Assembly (NCBI RefSeq): GCF_003491345.1
Contig: NZ_CP025512.1
Coordinates: forward strand, 3,309,621-3,373,620
From: Neorhizobium sp. SOG26
GTDB taxonomy: Bacteria > Pseudomonadota > Alphaproteobacteria > Rhizobiales > Rhizobiaceae
Direction: 5' to 3'
Length of the DNA stretch: 64,000 nucleotides
Shown here: piece after piece, positions 58,522 through 64,000 of the stretch
Numbering within the stretch: position 1 is the stretch's first letter
How the letters are laid out: each line of letters starts with the position of its first letter
Notes under the pieces: model-generated
The model's database searches: none
The model's input: only the letters and a program-made list of their open reading frames with translations
What the model was told of the DNA's origin: nothing
Made by a program: the position numbers and the translations under genes

Positions 58522-60084
58522 TCAGCCGATGGCAAAGACGAGGTAGAGCAGCGACAGGGCAATGATCCAGAGTGCAATCCGGCCCGAGCGGGTATGGCGC
58601 GCTTCGGCGCGGCCGATCGCTTCAGCCGTCTGCGGATCGAAACGGAGTCCATGCTGGCTCATGTGAACGAGTTCCTTGTGCAGCGTCTCGGTCTTTGTCG
58701 CGATCTCCGGCAGCGCCTCGGCAAGCTTCACGGCCGCCTTGACGCCATCCTTGAGGTCGGAGACCACGCGCTTCGGACCAAGGTTGTCACGGATCCACTG
58801 GCCGACAACGGGTTCCGCCGCCTTCCACATGTTGAACCGCGGGTTCAGCATGCGCGACACACCCTCCACCACGACCATGGTCTTCTGCAGCAGGATGAGC
58901 TCCGGCCGGGTCTGCATCTCGAAAAGGTCGGTCACCTCGAACAGCAGCGCCAGCAGGCGTGCCATTGAGATGGTTTCGGCCGGCTGGCCATGGATCGGCT
59001 CGCCAATCGCGCGGATCGCCTGCGCGAAGGCCGCGACATCGTGGTGTGCCGGCACATAACCGGCCTCGAAATGCACCTCGGCCACGCGCATGTAGTCGCG
59101 GGTGATGAAGCCGAACAGGATTTCGGCGAGGAAACGCCGCTCCTTCTTTCCGAGCCGCCCGACGATACCCATGTCGACGGCAACGATGGTGCCGGCCGGA
59201 TCAACGAACAGGTTGCCCGGATGCATGTCGGCATGGAAGAAGCCGTCGCGCAGCGTGTGCCGCAGGAAGGACTGGATCAGAACCTCGGCAAGCTTCTCAA
59301 GGTCGTAGCCCGCGGCACGCAGGGCCTCGACATTGTTCATCTTGATGCCATCGATCCATTCCATGGTGATGACATCGCGACCGGTCCGCTCCCAGTCGAT
59401 CTGGGGCACGCGGAAACCTGGATCTTCCTTGGTGTTTTCGGCGATTTCGGAGAGTGCTGCCGCTTCAAGCCGCAGGTCCATCTCCATCTTGGTGGTCTGC
59501 TCGAGCGTGCGCGTCACCTCGATCGGGCGCAGGCGACGGCTGGAGCGTACGAAGCGTTCCTGGAGGCGCGCCAGGAGATACATGCTCTCGATATCATTGG
59601 CGAAGCGCTGGCGCACGCCGGGCCGGACAACCTTTACCGCCACGCGCTTGCCGGTCACCTCGGCCGGATGCACCTGGGCGATGGAGGCGGCCGCAATCGG
59701 CTCGGAGAAGGAGGTGTACAGCTCCGTCACCGGGCGGCCGAGCGAGGCTTCGACGGCGGCCTTGGCGGCCTGCGTCGGGAAAAACGCCATCCGGTCCTGC
59801 AGGAGTGCAAGATCCACCGCCCAGTCAACACCGACGACATCCGGCCGGGTGGCCAGGAACTGACCGATCTTGACGTAGGAGGGTCCGAGCCGATCTACCG
59901 CCCGCGTCAGCCGCTCGCTGCGGGCCTGCTTCTTGGCCCGGAAGCGCGCCAGCGGCTCCACAAGCGATTTCAGGAGGCCGATCGACGGCGGCATGTCCTG
60001 GGTGGGAAGGGCGGAAACAACGCCTTCGCGCACAAGAACCCAGCCGACCCGGGCAAGCCGGAAATAAGCGCCAATGGTGCTCAT
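58522..60084 (-). CDS. ubiB: Ubiquinone biosynthesis protein UbiB
   Basis: A 520-aa atypical protein-kinase-like (UbiB/ABC1) protein needed for ubiquinone synthesis: GPSYVKIGQFLATRPDVVG (KxGQ motif), AAASIAQVHPAEVTGKRVAVKVVRPGVR (the A-rich loop replacing the kinase G-loop), TMEWIDGIKMNN, GFFHADMHPGNLFVDPAGTIVAVDMGIVG (catalytic and metal-binding motifs). Two C-terminal hydrophobic segments end in IALWIIALSLLYLVFAIG and anchor it in the membrane. ubiE lies 4 bp upstream; they form an operon. Confidence 0.96.
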   Translation of the reverse strand: MSTIGAYFRLARVGWVLVREGVVSALPTQDMPPSIGLLKSLVEPLARFRAKKQARSERLTRAVDRLGPSYVKIGQFLATRPDVVGVDWAVDLALLQDRMAFFPTQAAKAAVEASLGRPVTELYTSFSEPIAAASIAQVHPAEVTGKRVAVKVVRPGVRQRFANDIESMYLLARLQERFVRSSRRLRPIEVTRTLEQTTKMEMDLRLEAAALSEIAENTKEDPGFRVPQIDWERTGRDVITMEWIDGIKMNNVEALRAAGYDLEKLAEVLIQSFLRHTLRDGFFHADMHPGNLFVDPAGTIVAVDMGIVGRLGKKERRFLAEILFGFITRDYMRVAEVHFEAGYVPAHHDVAAFAQAIRAIGEPIHGQPAETISMARLLALLFEVTDLFEMQTRPELILLQKTMVVVEGVSRMLNPRFNMWKAAEPVVGQWIRDNLGPKRVVSDLKDGVKAAVKLAEALPEIATKTETLHKELVHMSQHGLRFDPQTAEAIGRAEARHTRSGRIALWIIALSLLYLVFAIG

Positions 60085-60088
60085 CCGC

Positions 60089-60868
60089 TTACAGTTTCCA
60101 GCCGGAATGCAGCGCGGCGATGCCGCCCGTATAGTTGGTATAGGTCACGCGCGAGAACCCGGCATTGCGGATCATCGCCGCAAAATTTTCCTGGTTGGGG
60201 AACTTGCGGATCGATTCCACCAGGTACTGATAGGGTTCAGCCTCGCCGGTGATCATCTTGCCGAAGCGCGGGATCGCCTTGAACGACCACTCTTCATAAA
60301 AGCGCTCCAGAAGCGGCATCTCGACTTCCGAAAACTCCAGCACCAGAAGGCGGCCACCGCGCTTGAGCACCCGATATGCTTCCTTTAGCGCCACGTCGAT
60401 ATGCGGCACGTTGCGAATGCCGAAGGCAATCGTATAGGCGTCGAAAGAGTTATCCTCGAAGGGCAGGGACTCGGCATTCGCCTCGACGAAATCGAGATTG
60501 GCCGTGAGGTTCTTCTTGCGCGCCCGTTCTGCGCCCACTTCCAGCATCGAGCCGTTGATGTCGAGCACCGTCGTATGCGCCTTGCGGTCCGAGGCTTCAA
60601 CGATGCGGAAAGCGATGTCGCCGGTGCCGCCCGCCACGTCCAGCGTCCGGTAACTGGTATCCTTGCGCGGGTTGAGCGCCGCAATCATGGCATCCTTCCA
60701 GACGCGGTGCATGCCCGCCGACATCACGTCGTTCATGATGTCGTAGCGCTTGGCCACCTTGTGGAAGACGTCATTGACCAGTCCCTGCTTTTCACCCTCG
60801 GCGACCTGACGAAAGCCGTAGGAGGTTTCCATGCCTCCTTCGGCACTGGTGCGGCGGGCTTCGGTCAT
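60089..60868 (-). CDS. ubiE: Ubiquinone/menaquinone C-methyltransferase UbiE
   Basis: A 259-aa SAM-dependent methyltransferase: [73 protein letters not shown] (SAM motif I), [25 protein letters not shown] and [17 protein letters not shown], ending [11 protein letters not shown] as in all UbiE. It methylates C2 of the ubiquinone ring. ATG 60868 follows GAGGAG; the longer frame to 60919 is not needed. Divergent from mutM. Confidence 0.96.
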   Translation of the reverse strand: MTEARRTSAEGGMETSYGFRQVAEGEKQGLVNDVFHKVAKRYDIMNDVMSAGMHRVWKDAMIAALNPRKDTSYRTLDVAGGTGDIAFRIVEASDRKAHTTVLDINGSMLEVGAERARKKNLTANLDFVEANAESLPFEDNSFDAYTIAFGIRNVPHIDVALKEAYRVLKRGGRLLVLEFSEVEMPLLERFYEEWSFKAIPRFGKMITGEAEPYQYLVESIRKFPNQENFAAMIRNAGFSRVTYTNYTGGIAALHSGWKL

Positions 60869-60917
60869 CGATGAACTCCTCAACTCTTCTTTTATGGCGC
60901 TGGCCTCAGCGTCGACC

Positions 60918-60944
60918 ATAGCGAAACCGGTCTGTTCTCGCTAT
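60918..60944. promoter_or_regulatory. Inverted repeat between the divergent ubiE and mutM genes
   Basis: ATAGCGA (60918-60924), 13-nt spacer, TCGCTAT (60938-60944). The repeat sits within the 163-bp divergent promoter region, where a dimeric regulator could bind. The regulator is unknown. Confidence 0.35.
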
Positions 60945-61031
60945 CTGTGGCCCACTCATCATCAATGGCGTAGCCCTTGGCTGGTCTATAGAGCAGGGCC
61001 GGGCCGGTTGAAACAGGAAGTTAGGTAGACA

Positions 61032-61910
61032 ATGCCGGAATTGCCAGAGGTCGAAACCGTCCGGCGCGGCCTCGCTCCAGCCATGGAGAACGCGGTGATC
61101 GCAAAGCTGGAGCTCAATCGGCCGGACCTGCGTTTTCCGCTGCCCGAGAATTTCGCCTCTGCTGTCGAGGGACGGCGGATCGTTTCGCTCGGTCGGCGCG
61201 CCAAATATCTGCTGATCGAGCTCGAGGACGACCTGACAATCATCAGCCATCTCGGCATGTCCGGCTCCTTCCGCATCGCTGACGAAACGTTGGGCGACTT
61301 CCATTACCCGCGTTCCAAGGATGGCAAGCATGACCATGTCGTGTTTCACCTGGTGCGGGAGGGGGCGCCGCTGCGGGTGATCTACAATGATCCGCGCCGT
61401 TTCGGCTTCATGCATCTGTGGAAGCGTTCCGAACTTGATCTTTATCCTGCCTTTGCGGGGCTCGGACCGGAGCCGACCGGGAATGCGCTGGACGCCACCT
61501 ATCTCGCCGCCCGGTTTGCCGGCAAGGCGCAGCCGCTCAAGGGCGCGCTGCTTGACCAGACGGTGATTGCCGGGCTTGGCAATATCTATGTCTGCGAGGC
61601 GCTCTGGCGTTCGCACCTGTCGCCGAGGCGTGCCGCTGGCAGTCTCGTCACCCCGACCGGCAGGCCGAAAAAGGAACTGCTGCTGCTGACAGATGCCATC
61701 CGCGACGTGATCGCCGATGCAATCGCCGCCGGCGGCTCGTCCTTGCGCGACCATATCCAGACGGACGGATCGCTCGGTTATTTCCAGCATTCCTTCTCCG
61801 TCTACGACCAGGAAGGCAAGCCTTGCCGCACGCCCGGATGTGGCGGTACGGTCGCCCGCATCACCCAGGCGGGCCGTTCGACATTCTTTTGCCCCCGCTG
61901 CCAGAAATAG
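61032..61910 (+). CDS. mutM: Formamidopyrimidine-DNA glycosylase (Fpg/MutM)
   Basis: A 292-aa base-excision repair enzyme: [23 protein letters not shown] gives the catalytic Pro1 and Glu2 after Met removal. [25 protein letters not shown] and [23 protein letters not shown] (helix-two-turn-helix region) follow, and a C-terminal zinc finger Cys-x4-Cys...CPRCQK completes it. It removes 8-oxoguanine. Followed 18 bp on by the enoyl-CoA hydratase gene. Confidence 0.97.
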   Translation: MPELPEVETVRRGLAPAMENAVIAKLELNRPDLRFPLPENFASAVEGRRIVSLGRRAKYLLIELEDDLTIISHLGMSGSFRIADETLGDFHYPRSKDGKHDHVVFHLVREGAPLRVIYNDPRRFGFMHLWKRSELDLYPAFAGLGPEPTGNALDATYLAARFAGKAQPLKGALLDQTVIAGLGNIYVCEALWRSHLSPRRAAGSLVTPTGRPKKELLLLTDAIRDVIADAIAAGGSSLRDHIQTDGSLGYFQHSFSVYDQEGKPCRTPGCGGTVARITQAGRSTFFCPRCQK

Positions 61911-61928
61911 GAGAGGAGTTTTATCCGC

Positions 61929-62702
61929 ATGAGCTACGAGACCCTGCTGACTGAAACACGTGGCGCCGTTGCCATTGTCACGCTGAACCGGCCAAAGGCG
62001 CTGAATGCGCTGAACTCCATCGTCATGGCGGAACTCACCGATGCCTTTGCCGGCTTAGCCAAGGACGATGCGATTGGCGCAATTGTTCTGACGGGCTCGG
62101 AAAAGGCCTTTGCGGCAGGCGCCGACATCAAGGAAATGCAGTCGCTCGATTTCGTTGATGCCTATGTGAACGACTTCATCTCCGGCTGGGAGGCGATCGC
62201 CTCCACCCGCAAGCCCGTCATCGCGGCCGTATCCGGCTTTGCGCTCGGCGGCGGCTGCGAACTCGCCATGATGTGCGACTTCATCATTGCCTCCGAAACG
62301 GCAAAGTTCGGCCAGCCTGAAATCACGCTTGGCGTCATTCCCGGCATGGGCGGCTCGCAGCGCCTCACCCGCGCCGTCGGCAAGGCCAAGGCCATGGACC
62401 TCGTTTTGACCGGCCGGATGATGGATGCGGCCGAGGCCGAGCGTGCTGGTTTGGTGTCGCGCATTGTCGCACCGGAGCGCCTCATCGATGAAGCCGTGGA
62501 AGCGGCGGCCAAGATTGCCTCCTTCCCGCGCGCGGCCGTGCTGATGGGCAAGGAAGCCGTTGCCCGCTCGTTCGAGACCACGCTTGGCGAAGGTTTGCGT
62601 TTCGAGCGGCGCCTGTTTCACTCGCTGTTTGCCACCGCCGATCAGAAGGAAGGCATGGCGGCATTCGTCGAAAAGCGCAAACCGAGCTTCTCCAACCGCT
62701 GA
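61929..62702 (+). CDS. Enoyl-CoA hydratase
   Basis: A 257-aa crotonase-family enzyme: [36 protein letters not shown], the oxyanion-hole [16 protein letters not shown], and the active-site block [52 protein letters not shown], which carries the two catalytic glutamates (GGGCEL and QPEI). The product adds water to 2-enoyl-CoA in fatty-acid beta-oxidation. Rhizobial neighbours call it fadB1. It sits in the conserved order mutM-enoyl-CoA hydratase-rpsT. Confidence 0.95.
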   Translation: MSYETLLTETRGAVAIVTLNRPKALNALNSIVMAELTDAFAGLAKDDAIGAIVLTGSEKAFAAGADIKEMQSLDFVDAYVNDFISGWEAIASTRKPVIAAVSGFALGGGCELAMMCDFIIASETAKFGQPEITLGVIPGMGGSQRLTRAVGKAKAMDLVLTGRMMDAAEAERAGLVSRIVAPERLIDEAVEAAAKIASFPRAAVLMGKEAVARSFETTLGEGLRFERRLFHSLFATADQKEGMAAFVEKRKPSFSNR

Positions 62703-62730
62703 GAACCGGCGCTTTGCCGCAAATTGCGCG

Positions 62731-62759
62731 TTGACTGGAGCGGGTATTCCAGCTATATG
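62731..62759 (+). promoter_or_regulatory. Promoter of rpsT
   Basis: A sigma-70 type promoter: TTGACT (62731-62736), 17-nt spacer, TATATG (62754-62759). It lies 124 nt upstream of the rpsT start, in the gap after the enoyl-CoA hydratase gene, leaving a leader of about 115 nt. Confidence 0.68.
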
Positions 62760-62882
62760 CCCGCCCACAGTTGGGAAAGCCTGATCACGGCTTCCTCTAT
62801 TGCTCCCAAATTGCTGGATCGATGGTCGCAGGACCGGCGCGGCAACGGCGGAGTTTTGGTTCGAATTCGTAGAGAGGCATCA

Positions 62883-63149
62883 ATGGCCAATACAACTTCG
62901 GCGAAAAAGGCGACCCGCAAGATCGCTCGCCGTACCGCAGTCAACAAGGCTCGCCGTTCGCGCGTTCGCGGCTTCATCCGCAAGGTTGAGGAAGCGATTG
63001 CATCGGGCGATATCGGTGTAGCAGCCGAAGCTCTGAAAGTCGCTCAGCCGGAAATCCAGCGCGCTGCGACCAAGGGCGTTCTTCACCGCAACACGGCGTC
63101 CCGCAAGGTGTCTCGCCTGGCTGCTCGCGTGAAGGCTCTGTCGGCCTAA
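62883..63149 (+). CDS. rpsT: 30S ribosomal protein S20
   Basis: An 88-aa basic protein with the S20 signature: [86 protein letters not shown]. It binds the 16S rRNA body. AGAGAGG lies upstream of ATG 62883. In rhizobial chromosomes rpsT is normally followed by dnaA, so this is a position landmark. A terminator follows directly. Confidence 0.98.
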   Translation: MANTTSAKKATRKIARRTAVNKARRSRVRGFIRKVEEAIASGDIGVAAEALKVAQPEIQRAATKGVLHRNTASRKVSRLAARVKALSA

Positions 63150-63176
63150 TCAGCGACACAATTGATTTCATGAAGG

Positions 63177-63202
63177 AGCCTGGCCGCGTGCCGGGCTTTT
63201 TC
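63177..63202 (+). terminator. Intrinsic terminator of rpsT
   Basis: AGCCTGGC (63177-63184) pairs with GCCGGGCT (63190-63197) followed by TTTTT, 28 nt after the stop codon. Separates rpsT from the downstream region. Confidence 0.88.
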
Positions 63203-63587
63203 TGATTCTGCCTAAATTCGAATATTCTTAACCATCCTGCCTGATCGACCATGTCGGCAAGGTGACAGTAATAGCCAAACGTTTTCAATAGCTTGCCGAA
63301 GGTGGCGGCGCTGGCGGGACGGTTTTGGGCGCGGCCGATGCTCTCAAAACGAGTCAAGGGAATTTTTATTTTTCCTGTGAAAAAGCCCGCCGAACATCTG
63401 TCATTTTTGAATCCCATTGATTCAACAGCGATTCTCCAAACCCCTGTTTGCGTCATTTAAATGACGGCCCAAGAGTCAACGCCCGACGTGTGATTTTGCG
63501 GAAAATTCACCATTGATCTCAGCTTTCGATCCTGCCTAAATGCTTTTCAGCAAGAGGCGCAGGGGTCCACTCAGAAAGCTGTCGATG
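63203..63587. promoter_or_regulatory. Gene-free region with dense GANTC sites and a palindrome (probable dnaA upstream regulatory region)
   Basis: Six GANTC sites (63204, 63351, 63409, 63419, 63430, 63473) lie in 274 bp, five of them within 127 bp, far above the expected one per 256. GANTC is the target of the CcrM methylase, and CcrM-sensitive sites control dnaA transcription in Caulobacter. A perfect 16-bp palindrome CGTCATTTAAATGACG (63451-63466) is included. By gene order (rpsT then dnaA in rhizobia) this is likely the dnaA promoter region. No open frame of note. Confidence 0.5.
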
Positions 63588-63971
63588 GCCCGTCCTTACC
63601 GGACGGGGCGGATACTTTCTGCTTCTTGTCACGGGCTTTCTTACCCGTCTCCCAGATAACCAGGGGTTGTAATCCGGAAATGGGGCATTTCCGGAGATCG
63701 ATGGATTATGCGAGGTTCACGCAGGTGAGCAGCGGCTTAGGAGGGATGAAGAAGGCGGAAGGCCCATGACGAGGATAGGTTCTTCTGCAAAACGCGGAGT
63801 GGCTTCCGTGGATCCGGCAGGCAAACGAGGCAGCCGGATGTGCTTTCAGGTGCAACGAGGCACCTGGGGGTAAAAATGATCAGAGAGAAGGGTGGCAGGG
63901 TGACCAATGAGTGGAAGCTCTGCCCGCCTCAGTTGAGGTTTGTTCTGGCGGCGACAACAGTGTCCGCCAGA
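63588..63971 (+). ncRNA. Candidate structured RNA (cluster of strong hairpins)
   Basis: At least six strong stems occur in 380 nt: CCCGTCC/GGACGGG (63589-63607); ACGGG/CCCGT (63631-63648); TCCGGAAATG/CATTTCCGGA (63673-63695); ATCCGGC/GCCGGAT (63812-63839); CAGGTGC/GCACCTG (63847-63866); TCTGGCGG/CCGCCAGA (63944-63971). Two adjacent stems display the same loop sequence AACGAGGCA. I read this as a long structured leader, a small RNA, or the 5' part of an intron-like element. The strand is assigned by the layout, not proven. Confidence 0.4.
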
Positions 63972-64000
63972 CGCAATGAAAATGTGGAAGGCGGCGACTA
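63876..64000 (+). CDS. Open frame running off the window edge, unidentified
   Basis: From ATG 63876, 4 nt after GGGGGT, an open frame of 41 codons runs to the window end without a stop (MIREKGGRVTNEWKLCPPQLRF, then VLAATTVSARRNENVEGGDY). It does not resemble the usual DnaA domain I sequence. It may be an N-terminal extension of the next gene, the start of an element-encoded protein, or non-coding leader that happens to be open. The hairpin at 63944-63971 lies inside it. Confidence 0.2.
   Translation, partial: MIREKGGRVTNEWKLCPPQLRFVLAATTVSARRNENVEGGD

Noticed and set aside
63204..63480. Chromosomal origin (oriC) directly in this spacer
   Set aside because: I found no cluster of DnaA boxes (TTATCCACA-like); in Hyphomicrobiales oriC usually lies near hemE, apart from dnaA. 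Only the GANTC cluster is visible.

Overview
The window looks like chromosomal DNA of an alphaproteobacterium of the order Hyphomicrobiales, most likely family Rhizobiaceae (Rhizobium/Agrobacterium-like). I base this on high GC, the rhizobial-type MbfA iron exporter behind an Irr-like iron control element, a rhizobial PmtA phospholipid methyltransferase beside dnaN, a cluster of GANTC (CcrM) sites downstream of rpsT, and many small proteins of the kind known from this family. It is almost entirely a densely packed housekeeping chromosome arm. I see no tRNA, rRNA, CRISPR array or complete insertion sequence.

Layout. 1-3.2 kb: a truncated TetR regulator with a palindromic operator, a small Gly/Asn-rich protein, an MFS carrier, then small genes including rpsU (S21, TTG start) and a cold-shock gene. 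3.5-6 kb: two near-identical TRAP solute-binding proteins in tandem without membrane subunits. 6.1-10.4 kb: mbfA, a HWE/HisKA_2-type sensor kinase, a transglutaminase-like cysteine peptidase and an alpha/beta hydrolase. 10.6-15.6 kb: the translation cluster infC-rpmI-rplT-pheS-pheT. 15.7-23.7 kb: assorted metabolic genes (aldo/keto reductases, Gfo/Idh dehydrogenase, YbaK, metallo-hydrolase, M29 aminopeptidase). 23.8-34.1 kb: a mostly minus-strand run with xseA, guaA, a nucleosidase, a thioesterase, tspO, an RsmB-type methyltransferase, rlpA, an SDR, queG and a GST. A small protein resembling the head-spike base of gene transfer agents sits alone between xseA and guaA. 34.3-43.9 kb: uppP, an NDUFA9-like protein, a secreted beta-helix protein, pyrF, pmtA, dnaN, rsmI, yraN, gshB. 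44-53.7 kb: comM, cysK, dut, prfC, yigZ, a threonine dehydratase, otsBA, a class II amidotransferase. 53.7-63.2 kb: coaBC, an MFS carrier, an unrecognised membrane coiled-coil protein paired with a ClpP-like periplasmic protein, then ubiB-ubiE, mutM, an enoyl-CoA hydratase and rpsT.

The last 850 bases, where dnaA is expected from rhizobial gene order, hold no complete gene. They contain a dense GANTC cluster, a perfect 16-bp palindrome, and a run of strong hairpins that looks like a structured RNA (a long leader, or the start of an intron-like element) running off the edge.

The window is unusual in four further ways: four convergent gene pairs share a CTAG with overlapping stop codons, the TRAP binding proteins are orphans, one histidine-phosphatase-like protein lacks the usual arginines, and the ClpP-like/coiled-coil pair is undescribed as far as I know.
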